A stretch of 64,000 nucleotides of DNA from Onchocerca lupi. Taxonomy: Eukaryota > Nematoda > Chromadorea > Rhabditida > Onchocercidae. Both the position numbers and the translations under genes were made by a program. Positions 37,066 to 52,000 of this stretch are shown here, piece by piece (within the stretch, counting starts at the first letter, position 1; each line of letters begins with the position of its first letter). Under the pieces are notes generated by a model. The model made no database searches, had not been told where the DNA came from, and was given only the letters and a program-made list of their open reading frames with translations. Where the stretch lies: positions 119,496-183,495 of the forward strand of contig JAOVVO010000084.1 in assembly GCA_028564675.1 (NCBI GenBank), read 5' to 3'.

Positions 37066-40000
37066 ACTAAAATCTGTCCTTCCTATATGTTCAAAAATTG
37101 ATGGATAACAAAAATTTTTCAAAATTGATCTATTTTTTTTTTTTGATTATAATGAAAATTAGTGGAATTATGTTACATATTAATGCTGCATTTTTTTTTT
37201 TTTTTTTTTCATTTTCTCTGCGTCCATATAAAAAAAGCGTTCAGCATGAGAGCGATCATTAAAAATTATGGAACTTTCAAATTCGCGAATTTTAAAATTT
37301 TGAATAAGACTTGATCGATATGATTTTATGACACATGCCATAATGGTTTTAATGCATCCTGCATCACATAGTTGAAATGATTGTGATTTTTCCAAATTAA
37401 TTAAACATTAAGTACTTCTTTCCAATTCACTAGCAATCTTTATTAATATAAATTAGCAACATAGGAAGCATTTTAATGAGATCGATTTAGGTATTCAAAT
37501 ATCCCTTTCTCTAATTGCTACCTTTAATATAGCCTTAGTGAATGGAATGGATGTATATTAAAGTTACTATAAGCTTCTGATATTATATTTGCTATGCACC
37601 TGTCACAAAACCGATTTATATGGGCAGTTTAGTATCCAAGGTGAAATTCTAGTGAAATGCAAATCAGGTTGCGTGAGATTAAATGTGGAAAAAATTTGCG
37701 GTAAAATTTACAAAATAAAGCTGCAAGCTTTGCGACAGCATAGCAATATTATATTTTCAATTTTTTCCTTTTTCTTTTTTATTAAAAAATCCTCATGCTA
37801 TATATGGATAGAGATCATAATCATGATTAGATAGCTTTCTCTCTGTCGATTTAGTTCGCTAAAAATACGGGAAAAACTAGTGGAACCAATCCGAGAAAAA
37901 AAAAAGAAACTAATCTAAAAGCTTATGATTCAAGGCATATATGATTTATATCGGGTAGCTAGTCTCGCTTTCTCTGCTTTTCCTTTTATTCGATTTTCGA
38001 TCTTTTATTTTTTATAACAATTCTGCCATTATTCATATACATCTATTTCAGCCAGTCATTCATTTCCCTATCATTAAATACACTGAGATAGTAAGGAATA
38101 AGTTGTTGTACTTCCGTAATTTGTCTCATGAAAACGATTATAAATTTGAATTGGAATTCTCTAATCATAATTTCAAATACTGTTTCAAAAAACATAGTTC
38201 ATTTTGTTCAATAAAATAGCATTATTTGCCAAGAAATTTCAATTCCTGAAATGATGTCTTCTATTTCGATTATGAAATTTTACTTGAGTGCGCATATTGT
38301 TGACGATTCCTGACAATATGTAAACATTGTCATAGAAGGCTATTATATTCAGTGACAAATTCATAACACACTATTATCACAGTATTGTTACTTTGTCCAA
38401 TAAATGACCTCCAACTGTTTCTTACCTATTATTTATTGAAATTATAATTCCCGTAAGGTCGCTAATCACCAATAAACTTAATTGCATACACATCGAAATG
38501 TCTTCTTCATTATTGCATCGTCAAAGATATGACAAGAATAGCATCATCGATTGATTATTTTTCTTCCGTTACATTTTGAATTGTTTGCATTAAATTAATC
38601 GAAATATGCATGATGAAAGAGAAGGGATTATTTAAATAAAACAATATTAACCGCTGAATGTGTTTGTGTCATTTCATTATTCAAAAAAAAAAAAAAAAAA
38701 TTAAGTATAAAAAACTTGTAAAAAAAGACAAACTTACATATTTTAGTCAATCATTTATTATCCGTAAATTGTGAGACTTTTTTTTTAGAAGACGCTGTAT
38801 TCTTGACAAGGCCGAAAATGGAACCCTACTATGTTACGGAAGGACAAGAAGGCCCAATAATGGAGTGCAGCTTTGCTCCGGAATTTCGTAATCGTACTCG
38901 ATATGAGCCAAGTTGGACAGTTGTAGCTGGTGATTTACCCAGGTTTGTTTGTAAATTTATGCAAATGGATTACTTTAAAATTTTTTGTTTCTTTTCAAAA
39001 TTTGACAAAGGCTTCTGTATTCTTCAAACTATATTTCTGGATAGATTTGACTAACCATCAAGCAGATAAACTTGTTAGTGACTGGAACTTAGATAATCTG
39101 CCAGCGCTATGACAGTCTCATTTTAAATTTAACCAAACGCTCCAGGACAGCGGAAGGATGTTTCAGAAGAGGAGGCGTCGGGGAAAGCGTGAAAAGTAAA
39201 ATTACAATATATAGAAAATTATTAAATGAAACGAAGTTTTGAAATTTAAGAAAGATTGGCAGGTGGAGGTAGAAATAAAAACAAGTCGTAAGAAGAAGAA
39301 AAACTGTCCAATTTTTTCGTAAAGGCATTGCTATTTAGTCCATTGCATCAAATGAATCAGTGGGAAAATGGTTTTTTTGTTTGAAAAAAATTTTTTCCGA
39401 TATAAATCAGACTTTTTTCTAGTATAAATTTTTTCCAATAAAGAAATCCTTACTTGCATTCATAATTTGCACTTTTTTTTCTGATATTTGGTGTGATTTA
39501 GGAATCGATTTTGAAATTACTTCAAGAAATTAAGGAAGAGTCTGTGGATTCCAAAAGCATTCATATTTCGGGATTTATAAGAATATAATTAATTTACGGA
39601 TGAAATATATTTATTTCTTTTATAGTTTCAGAAAAAAAAATTGAAAATAGAACAAAAAATAGAAATTCGAGAAATCATATTTTAATGGGAAACCAAAAAA
39701 AAAAAAAGATTGAATTTCATCGTTAAACATCTTTATTCATATTTTATCAGAGTGATAATAATTAAACTGCTCGGTAACGTCTTTTATAAGATTACTGAAT
39801 TCAAATTGTTGCTAACTTTTTCTACAGTGTTTGAAAATGAAAAATTCACTAAATATGGAGATTGTAAATTTAGAAATAAAAAAAAAAAGTAAACAGAAAG
39901 GTTTTGAATAATTTAGGCATCTCACACGTAATGGAGTGTCATTTTCGAAACAACACTACGAATTATTGCAAACAAGTGGCGCATATAATTTGCGAATTCG

Positions 40001-43000
40001 GCATGTTGTTTTTCGTCGTGATAATGGGAAATTCTTCTGCACTGTTCTAGACAAGGAATCTGGAGCACAATATACCGTACAAGCAAATATTATTGTCGTT
40101 GGTTTGTTTTCGTGCATGATAAATTGAATTTTTTTTCCAACCCTTGTAATTATCAATAATCTATACTGAAGCCTGATAGTAATACAGTAATCAAGATTTT
40201 TGTCATTCTTCGGGAATTTTCTTCAATTTTTTCAGAAGTAATTACTGGATGATTAATTATGACATGATCGGATAGCATTTTTCAATGGTTGATTGTAGAT
40301 TATACTTCATAACTAAATTTAGTCTAAAATTTAATGTGATTTGTATAGATGGAGTGTTTTAAAAGAAAGTATCAGTAAAATGTGAAAGTATGGTGGTTTT
40401 GATAAGAATTTAAAATTTTTAAGTGGTTGAGTTACAAGGCTGGAATGATATTTAGAGCTAGGACCTATTAGCATGCTATATATAATACGGGTGTGTATGC
40501 GCAGAAGCAAGCAAATGCATTCGTGCGTGTTACATGCATTCACACTTTACTTATCGGTGAACAATATAATACTTTTTGTGTATTATGAATAAGTTGGATG
40601 CATTCAGCGAAGTGAAATAAATTGACTGTGAATTGAATTGAGTTGAATTGAATTTTGAGGTATGAATTGCTCCATCTCTCTCGTCCAATTGTCCATTCTT
40701 GCAGCCCTTCTCTTCTTGTCGCCAATTGCCATATTTTGGGGAAAATTAGTTGACGACCATCCTTCCATTGTATCCATTCTTAGAACTCGCCATAACATGC
40801 ATGTTAAAATGAATTTTAACCATCGAAGGGCTTCAACTGGCAGAAAAATACTATCAATTTTATGATTGAACAAGCTGCATTAGAATTAAGTTTGTATATT
40901 ATAACTGATACTATATGCTAGAATTATCGTGCACAAATAAATGTATCGAACGGAATGTATTTCTCGAAATTTATTTCTTAAATTTTCAAAAGTTTCAAAT
41001 TTCTTGATTTTGTTTATCGATTTTTCCGGAGAAAAAAAAATGATCTTGATTCCAAAACAGATCCAAGTCATAAATCATTTAGTAAAAGTAGTTCGGCTTT
41101 TTTGTGCCGTTTTCTTGCAGCACCAAAATGATAAAAATCTCGTTTGCAGAAGAAAAATCGTTTTTTTTTTTTTTTGCATCAGATAATAATGATCTTGATT
41201 ATCATTATTCACTTTTTTGTTTAGTGTTCTTTTTTGTCAAGATTAGATAACAAAATATTCCGAAGTGAGCCAATAAATTTGTTAATGCAGCAGCATAATA
41301 ATAAGATGGAATTTATTGATAAATAGGAACTCAAATATATAGATTTAACTAATATCTAAGTCGGAATGTTTAGTATTGTTTTAGCTAGACTCTCATTATT
41401 TGCCTTCTATGTAGATTGCTACTGATTCCAGACTAGGATAAGATATCTCGATATGAGAAACTGTAGCACTTTTGAAGATGAAGAAGCAACATCTACTTTT
41501 GAAGAGGTGCTTGATAAATTTGGAAGGGTTTTTGAAAACGAATGAAAGAATCTTTCCAACGAGCAGTTTGTTGCGTAATAAAAATGAGAAATTCAATATT
41601 GCTGAGAAAAATGATCAAAATTGATAAAATTTAAGCTTTCTGTAAACACATTTGCCATGAAATTTCGAAATTTTTATGAAAATTTTTTGTAGAAAACGTA
41701 TATTCTTTTCAAGTATTTGAATTTAAGGAATGCATGAAGTGAAGAGAAAAGAAATACTTCCAAATAGGGATGACGTGAAAGTGAGCTTTTTAGCTGTGAA
41801 ATTAACAATTTTGAGATGTTGAACATTGCTTGTTTAATTATACGCACAATATTCCTTTTGATGGAAACAACCTCGGAAAAAAAAATATCTTTGAATAGTA
41901 AGATGCTGGTTACTTACATCCTCATTTTTATTTAATATCTGGCAAAATTCGAATTCTAATTTTTAAGTTGGGAAATCTAAAAAATTTTTTAGCATAGAAA
42001 AAGGCAGAAATTATGTCAAATGAGATTTTTCATTAGAACACTGTCTGAGTTGATTCTAAGAAGACACACTTTTGTAGAGAATTAAAATTAAAAGATGATA
42101 TTTTAGTAGTAACAAAACTTCTGCAGCCAATCGCTAAGAAGCATGCAATTGGTAGAGGTCATTGTGTTTACGACCTCTTAAAGATGACATATGGAGCCGC
42201 AATATCTATTTGCTAATAGCGGCTCGCAGCATTTCGGACATCCGAATTACCCACTTATATCCATTTTGTCAACATGAAGCCAACTCTTATAAACGAAAAG
42301 TTGCCTGTATATTTTGTTTATTGATTTGGACGGGACCATCAAATTCGACCATTTTATTGTTATTTTGGCTTGAATATATTTCGTAAAATTCTGCAAATTT
42401 TTTATACCAATAAGATAAAAAATCCAAGCAGTTTATATTAATTTGTTAAAATTAATGAGAAAACGATATTCGTTAAATGTGTTCGTATTCCTTAAATTTG
42501 GTAAGATTCCGTAAATTTGCGCAAATTCAAGTGTAAGTGTAAGATTGATAGTTTTCTGTAAGCTTTCCTTGTGACATCGATAGAGACAGAGATGTTTTAT
42601 GTTAGATAAGAAAGATTATTATCGTTGAGAAAGAGTAGAGGTCATTATTGAGTATTATCACAATCTTTACAGCTCCTTTGCTTAAACGAAATAAAAACAT
42701 TCGGATGAGACATATTATATGGATAATTGGAAATTTATAAACACACGCATAATTTGAATAGTGAAATAGTAAATTAATAAAACTAGATGGATTAGAATTA
42801 TTTACCATAGATACTTATTATTCTTGTCCTCGTTTCTTTTTGAAGAAGATAAAGGAGTTCTTAAGAATTGTCACCTTTTTAAATCTCTGTCATGTATCTT
42901 TTAAAATATGGTCATCTAAGCACGTTCCATTTTATTCAAAAACAGGTGTGCTCAGAATGCCAATAATTATATATACGGAAGCAAGCAAAGAAGGGTTGCT

Positions 43001-46000
43001 GGTAGGAGGTTCATTTTCCGTGAATAATTGCCTTCAGTTGTTCGAAAGAAGAGAATAAAAGGACTCTTTCGTGGATTGTCCTAGAATGAAATCTAGTAAG
43101 AATATTATATATTACACTAAAAATGCATCCCACTCCAATCATATACTTAGCATTTATTGAAAGATGAATTTTGAAAAAGAGAAAGTCGAAGGACTGGTTT
43201 CTTTAACTTGTTCGATTTAAAAGGCCCGGATGTTCGTCGATAGTTCTGCGATGAAAAACAAATTACAAACGCTTTATTAGTTCAAGAAAAAATAAGAATT
43301 GCTAAATATATCTTCCGGAAAAAAAAAAGAACTATATTCTTGGATGTTTTGGAGTTAACTACCAATTATTGCATCTCAGCAAGTATAATTTATTCAAAAG
43401 TTGGTTACGTAACACGTGATGTCGAACAGCATTTCTGGACACGTCTTTTCTGCTTTCTCCCACAATTGCTTTTTACTTCAAGGGACAAATGCAGAAATAG
43501 TTGAAACTTTTTAAGCAAAAATAGTAAACTTTTTGAGATCAGAGTTGCCGTAGGAAACAAGAAAAAGCATATATTGTGACTGAGGTAAAACAGGTGTCTG
43601 TTGAACTTTCGCCGACGCATATGTAGCAGAAAATCGTCATGATTTGTCTGAAAAGAACGTTCGAAGAACTAGCCCAAATCGATGCTTTTTTATAAGATCA
43701 AATCTCTTTAAGATTTTTTTAGATCAAGCTTTCCCTTTTCTAATAAGGATGCCGAATGACATTTAAAATATGATAATAGTAATAATACTAATTATATGAA
43801 GTATGATAATAATAATAACATCAGTTATATTGCTTTTCAAACAGAAATAAATTTCATAAGGACCATCATTTAAATAGTAATTGAAGTTTTATTTGCTGAC
43901 TCAGTTAATGAGCAAAGATTAAGAACTCTTAATTTGTTAACTATGAACTTATGCACTAATTAGTTAACTCATAGACAACATTGGTAGTAAGTGAAAGATG
44001 CTATTTCACTAAAGCAATTTATTTTGAAATCATTTTAGTGGAGCCGGAAAAGCCAATAATCACTCGGCAGCCATCTGGAGCAGTCCAGGAAGGTGAACTA
44101 GTAACGATTGAATGCCAAACAACGGGTGGTAATCCACCACCTTCATTTCTGTGGGTTTTCAATAATCGATCTGTGGTACCAGGAGAATGGTATCATGTGA
44201 GATCATCCATCTCACCCGACCGACCATCCATATCTATTCTTCAGTAAGTTCACTTCTTGGATTTTTCAAGGATTTTATAATAGATTTCTTATTGATTATT
44301 TCTATATTATTGACGATCTTCAATCTCTACTCAGATTTGATGGACAAAAATTTAATTGTAGATGGCGAGTAAATGCAGAGGACAATGAAGCTTATTTAAA
44401 TTGTCAAATTCGGAACGAAGCAATGCCGAAAGATGAACATAAGGACGCCAGCACAACTCGTTTAAATGCAAGTTATTTTTTCTTTGATTTGAAAAATTAT
44501 GAATATCAATAAGAACGAGCAAATTCACTGTATCAATTTAAGCAATACTTCTTCAGAAGTTATAATTCAGTATGCATCATTAGTAATAAAAGCATCTAAC
44601 GATTGGTTCGATTTTTAATTCAATGCATTCAACATTCAGCGTTACATGATATGATCATACCTGTATTGAAAAATAATATCCGTTCTGGGCTGTTTGCTTC
44701 CGGCTTTATCCTATCGCATAGACTTACCCAACTTTTTGCAAGTCGGCTGAATAGATTGATTAAATATTTGGAAGTAATTTTAGTAGGATTGATGTTCCAA
44801 TATTCGATGCCAATCTTTATTTCGCTTATTAAAAAAAGGTCTTTAGTGAAAGCAAAAATAATTAATGATAATATCTCATTAACTTCCAAATCCTGCAGTC
44901 GTAATCCCTCTGAAATCTCAGTTTTAAAACATTTGGTGGAGGTAAAACCTTTGAACAAATGACGCATTCAATCGTAATAATCTTTTGAAATATCAGTAAT
45001 TGTAATGTTGACATATTCTTAAGGTCAATAACATATATTATGTAACATACTGCTCTTATTTACTTTTCTTTCATTGGTACGACCAAACGACCCTGAAATG
45101 ATATCATCGTTCAAAAGTGACCATTAATCAATAAGGTGTCCACGTATGATTAATAGGAAGCAGCAAATATAAATATAAGAAATTATGAGGGATCAGTTTT
45201 TAAACTCTCACTTTCACTACTAAATAGCTAAATGTTTTTTCGGGATTTTAACAAGATTGAAAAAAATCACACAACAAATTTAAGTCAATTTAATAGTTAA
45301 ATAGTCAGTGTAACTAACTTAACTTCATTCAAATTTAGTTTAGATATTCGTTTAAATTTAAAATTAATCATATTGACAGCTCAATCAATAAATAGACTTA
45401 ATTATAGGTAGAATTTTAGGATAAATAATTATAATTATCAGGAGAGAGTTCTTTGTGCATTTCATTGCAATTCTATATTGCACTGACCTTTTTTTTGAAG
45501 GAAATAGTCATGCTTGCTGTTTAGCTATTATGACACGAATACGAGCATTGTTATTTTTAAGGTATTGTATGGACCACGAGTTTACGTCGGTCCAGTGTAC
45601 GATTACAATGTGGAAGAAGGAGAACGTGTAGAGTTGACGTGTTCAGCAAATAGTAATCCTGCTCCGTCACACTTCGAATGGTACCATGTTACAAGTGGTA
45701 ATTTGAATTCGTCTTTTTTTATTGATCATTTACTTCATGTTCATTATAGATTATAGCTATCTTTCAAAGATACTATTGATTTCTACCATTAATCGCCTGA
45801 AATGGTACTAAATCAGACTTTTTTGGGATTGTGTATTGAGCCGTCAAAAATCCATGCTGTATTACTAGCTGTCGTTGTTTGCTTTCCCATCGATTATCAG
45901 TTTATCACTTTTAGGTGAACGTTTTGCCGGAACAACTTGGCAATTCGTAGCTGAACGAAAACACAGCGGTGATTTCCGATGTACGGCAACAAATTCTATC

Positions 46001-49000
46001 GAAAGTGGTGCTGACAAATTAACGCTGAATGTTCAGTATGGACCGATCGTTAGAGCTAAGGTGAGTAATCTATATAAATAAAAATTTGAATCTTCTTGTT
46101 ACCGGTTTTAAATCTCCAAAAGTCCTGCATCGATTGTTTTGAAATTTTTTGATACAAGGTTGTATTCGAACAGGCGCGTGTTTTTTTTTTTTTTATGAAT
46201 GTATCTACTTTGAAAGTAAGTGAGCAGACTAGTTATAAATATTTTCACACGCAAATCACCACGAATGAACGGTCCTGCAATGCGGCAAATCATCCGGTAC
46301 GGATATATGCATAACTCTTCAAGACTGCCTGTAATACAAGGTGTAAAACCATTTTATTGATGTACTGGTGGTTGGTAAGCTTTCAATGGTTGCTAGTTTA
46401 TTTATTAAATTGAATCAAATTATTACTGTTTTTTCTTTTTTTTTTTCAGGAATGGATAAATCCAGCAGAGGGCGATACAGTAATATTAGAATGCACAGTT
46501 GATGCTAATCCACCAGCTAATTCAATTGTTTGGTCTGGACCAAATGACATTGTTCATGAAGGATCTACCTTGAAAATTGATTCCATACAAAAGTTTGTAT
46601 TCAATTCCTTATATAAAGTGTTCGGAAAAAAATTCAATTAGATGATTAATTATTTTAAAGTTATTCAATTTCGAGTGGAATTCATATCAATTTCTCATTT
46701 AGAACTCATTCTGGCAACTATACATGTACAGCAATCAATACGTTGATGGTTCGCAGAACGAAATCAAAGTCCGTAAAACGGATGGGTCAAGCATTTACTG
46801 TTATCGATGTGAATTTTTTTCATTTTGCTATTAAAAAAATATCAACAAAGATACTTGGTCAGAATAGCATAGGATATGAATTTGGTAAATTGAATGAATT
46901 TAATTTCTAATTTTTCTCGAATTTAATTCTCAATTTTGAAGAGTTTCAGCAAATCTACTGTTTTCCTTGAATGGCTAATTTTTAGGAATTGGAAAATTTA
47001 AAATCTAGACTTGTAGGCATCTTGATTTTAAAAGTCAAAATTTTGGAAGTTTTAAAGAAAAATTAATCTTCGACCTTTTGTTTCTATGTCTGAATATGTG
47101 AGAAATTCTTGAAAGTTACAGGTGTTGCGTCGACCAGGAGAAGCACTAGTAACGGCTTCCAGTGACGTAATTGCAGTTGGAGGTGAAGCAACATTAAGTT
47201 GTATAGCAGTTGATGTAGGCAGTCCGGAAGCGGAATATCGTTGGTTAACGCCATCCTCCTCCGGCAAGTACAAAGAACGAAAAACTGCCATTTACACTCT
47301 TGAACATGCTACACTGGCCGATAATGGTGATTACCGATGTATGCCTTTTAACAGAATCGGTGATGGAGTAGAAGGGATTTTGACAATAAAGGTTAGTAAA
47401 ATTTAACATTGAATAAGATTCCAAAACTATTTCCAATTCTTGTTGATCTATAAAATTTTGCAGAAAAATGAGATAAAACAAACAAACAAAAATAAAGACA
47501 AGAGGAAAAATGATTCCGAGAAATTTTGGTTTGTCAAATATTTCTAGTTTAGTTTATATTTAAGTTGAAATGTGAATTAATCAAGTTGTTGTTCTCAGTG
47601 ATTTCTTTCTCTTCATAATTACTGGTTTGATTGGCTTATGAACAGGCACTTTCTACTTGTGACTCTTCCTCTAACTGTATTATTTGTTGCTTTGAATACG
47701 AAAAAAGCTCTGCAATATTTAAAAAATACATTGCTTGGCATATTAAAATGTAAAATAATAGTTCAAATCGCATTAATCGTTACGACAATGGACACTGCTA
47801 ATAATATTCACAAATATGAAATGATTTAGGTGATTGAGCCGTCAAAAATAATTCGTCCACTGCCGGAAAGTCTCATTTTCAACACTGGTGAAACATCCGT
47901 CTCTTTGAAATGCGAAGCACAAGGCTATCCAGCTCCACAATTTCAGTGGCTCAAAGATGGACAAGTAATCAGCGAAAGAGATAGCAGCAGTTCTCATTGG
48001 ATGGTCAGTTCGGAGCAACATCCAGAAAAGTAAGCAAATCATATTAATTTGTGATTTACAGTTCATTTCAAAGATTTCGAAGAAATTACTTAGAAAATCT
48101 AAAACATTGATAGGTATTCATTTTTTTTTCAGCTGTCCGGAAAGTGAATTTTGCTCCATCACAGTGATTGGGTTTTTGAATTTCCTACAACCTTTGGCAT
48201 GGAATGATAAGGGCAATTACTCGTGCAAATCCAGTAATGGTTTGCAGAAGTTCGTAACTAGTTCGGTGGCACTTAACATATTACATGCACCTGTTATACT
48301 TAACGAAAGATATCCGAGCGATGCTTTGGCTGCTGCTGATATTGGATCTACTGTAAGTTTACAATTCAATTTACGAATCATATTTATAAAATACTGAAAT
48401 TTAGAATTCTCGGTATGATGCAATAGCAGATACAATATGAATATATATATCAGTTCCAAAAAATAACTGATGATTTGCTTCAAAATCAAAGTTTGATGTA
48501 ATTGAGTAACTGATAAGTATGAGGCACAAAAGTCTGACTTCAAAGTTGAATATAATATAGGTAAAATTTATGTCGAAATATTAATGTAATCTCTGAAGAT
48601 TGAACCGGAAAAATTTGTTCTTGAAAAATAAATTTATTTAGGCAAGGATAGTATGTCATGTGTCAGCACGTCCTGAACCTGAATTTGAATGGCTCCGAAA
48701 TGGAAGTGAAATACATGATGGACAATTCCGATATAACATACGTAACAGTCGTCTAGATGGTAGAATAGATGAGTTTCAATCGATTCTAGAAATTACTGAT
48801 TCGATGATCTACGACCATGGACCATACATTTGTCGGACCAGTAACGGTAATGGACAGAAAGTGGAGTTGGTCATTAAATTGCAAACAAAAAGTAAGCTCA
48901 GTTTTCTAAATTAAATTCAGGACACCGAAATTTATAATTGGGTGATTGCAAATGATGAAACCAAGGTCTTAAAAAGTTGAAACTTCTGGATAACATTTAT

Positions 49001-52000
49001 CATTAGTTTTCCGAACCATCTTGATAATTGTTTGGAAAGTGATGCATAATCTAATGTATATTTTCTTTAGGACTCATTATCAGGTACTAGATACCAAAAA
49101 ATTTTTTTGTATCTCAGCAATACACAGTAGAAAAGTCGTCATCAGAAGTAAAAACTCACACAGACTGAATAGTAGTTATTGTTAATTTGCATCAATAACA
49201 GAATAATTCAAATATTAAAGATGTGTTCTACTACAGGCAAGCCACAAGCTCCGCGTGACCTTCAGTTGATATCTTCATCACCAACTTCACTGTTTATTGG
49301 TTGGCGGCCAAGTTTTGATGGAGGCAAAGAACAAAGTTTCCAACTCGAATATCGCAAGGTGAATCCGATAAAAGGAATTCCCGACTCAACGGAACCCGTA
49401 GCGATTTACATTGATGGTCGTAATGCATCCTATCTTACCTTATATGAAGTAGGTGTACCTTATATCTTGGAAAATTTCTAATAGAAAATAACTTGATTAT
49501 TGATTACATTTGATTTTAGCTATATCTAGCTACATACCGTTATTGCGATTTTTGGAGGGAATATTATAGTTCATATTTAAGAAGAGAAAATTGAACTGAG
49601 TCAATAAGAAAACTCCAGAAGGTTTCAAATGATAAAATTACTTAATTTATACGAATAACGAGAACCAGGAATTATCCTTACTGGGTGAAATTATTGTGCA
49701 TGTTAGGGAGCGAAAGATTCCCTTCCCCAACAGATGAAGAACTTTGAGGGAATGGTTTGTTATAATAGATTTTTAAGTTTAGGAATTTAGTTTCGGAAAC
49801 TGTTGTGATGAGTGTCAGACATACTCACTATGATGCAAAAATATTGGTCACATTATTTCAGGAAGATGCAACTAGTCATCGATCAAGGCGAGCTTTCTCT
49901 TCCACTGTTTACATGGTTTACAATATCAGTTATCTGAATCCATTGAGTACATATTGGTTTCGAGTTCGCGCTCGAAATTTAATAGGAAGCAGTGACTGGA
50001 CTCCGGTCACAACGGCGACCACAACGGATGTACGGGAAAGCGCAGCAATCCCTCGACCATTAACTCTCTATTACAATAGCGCTCAGCAAAAAATTGATTT
50101 TGAGGTAGTGATTTTTGGAATTTCTGAAATTTAAAAACTAGATACTGCTAATTAAAATCTATAACCTGTTTATTTTGACGATTTTCTCATTTTTTATGAT
50201 TTTGTTTCACCAAAGCCGTACTCATCGTTTCAAAAAAGAAGAAAACTAGTGAAACGAGGATTAGCTTACTTAATATCATTCATCAAACAGTAATTTACAA
50301 TTGGTAACTAAAAGTAATGTTAACTTGCTAAAATTACTTACTTCATTTGTCGCACATTGTAATTACTTTTTAATTTTCTCAAAATATAATTTAATTTTGT
50401 GCAGAAATCCTCAATTCTTTGCCTTTTTTTTCCTTACCTTTTTTTTTTATTCAGACGAAACAGTTAAATGACGATTTATGCGTTTTGCTGCTATTTGCCT
50501 CGAATAAAAATGGGCAGGACATTGGAAGCAGAAGTGAAGCAGAAGAGCTGAGCGCAAACTGGCGTGCTATGGATTGTTTTGATCAAACTCCCATCTATGA
50601 CATACCATCTGCCGATTATTTGAAAGCTCGCTTGTGTCACAAGCTAAATCTTGCAAATTGTTCGACTGCTTCAGAAATCATCGGTTAGCTTTGTTTCATG
50701 AGGGACTTATTTTAATTAAAAATTTTATGGGAGATAAGAAAATTGCGAGTGATAAAAATATGAGAAATCCATGAATCCAGTTATTCATTATGGTTTATCT
50801 CATGACATATTAGCAGTTATATGTGAACGAGTAAGGTTTACAGAATAAGAATTTAGTTATTCTGTTCAGTTCTCCTACTTACTCGATCACTGGTAATTTA
50901 GCGGACCAGGCATGTACTTTTTCTACTTCTGAAAAGAGTAGAAATTTATGATGGCTGGGAATTTCCTCTACTGGCTTTTGATGCAATTCAGATGTTTTAT
51001 CCCGAAAAATAAAATTTAAAAAAAAAAAAATTCCCGACATTATTATTTTTAAATCATGTTTTTGGGTATGTTGATTTATAGCGTACTGGTTGTGTGATGT
51101 CATACTGTACAGGTCTTCCGCGTTCGGAACCGCACTGGGTCTGTCTAATTTCTAAGCTGCTAATGATGTCCTATTTATGATAATAGGAAGCATAGGAAGA
51201 GGCATAGCTCGAAGGGCTGTGATGTATTGGATAAACCTGAAGCAGCAAACCACAAGGAGATCGGTTGTTCTTCCTTTCACCTGTAGCAGATGACTTTGAT
51301 TATTCCCGATGTTTTTCAGTGTCGTCAACTCTTCTGGTTTCCGGCTGGATGTATATGATACCGTTAGGTGCTGTGATACTCCTCCTCCTATTTACACTTT
51401 GCTTCATCATCATCTGCTGTCGGATACGACGAACGTTTAATCCGAAGAAGAAAGAGAAGAATTTTGCCGGTATTGAAAGGTATGATCTATAGTTAAAAAC
51501 GCTTTCAGGATATTTCAGGTTTTCAATTCAGATTAATTGTTTTTGTGTACACACTTTGAATTAGATAGAATTTTAGCACTTTTAAAGTTGCTGGACTTTT
51601 GTAAGAAGAAATTTTTTGCAGAAGGAATGATGCTAGTGCACCACTATCGCAGTCAAATACTAAAAATACTTTAGTTCATGGATCTCAAACTGATAGCGGT
51701 ATTTTCACTCTCGGTTCGACTCCCAACACTAACAAGTCTAATGGACAGCCAACTCAGGGCACACAAGGATTTTCCACGTAAATTTTTTATTATTTACTTT
51801 TCAGAGTTCAAATATAACTAAAATGATACTCGCCTCATAGGAATTATTTTAGGAGGACTGGTACGGTTGCCGACCAATGGAATTCCAACGTAGAATCATT
51901 TACATATACCAATGATCCGTACCTTCAAGAATACAGCACACAGTATCAAGTTTCTCCTCCTTTACATGATAACAAATATGATGGTTTTATAGATGGGTAA

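Noticed and set aside
40662..40865. Open frame beginning with a signal-peptide-like sequence, inside syg-2 intron 3
   Set aside because: It lies between Ig exons that join in phase without it, has no donor leading to them, and the rest of the frame has no domain character.
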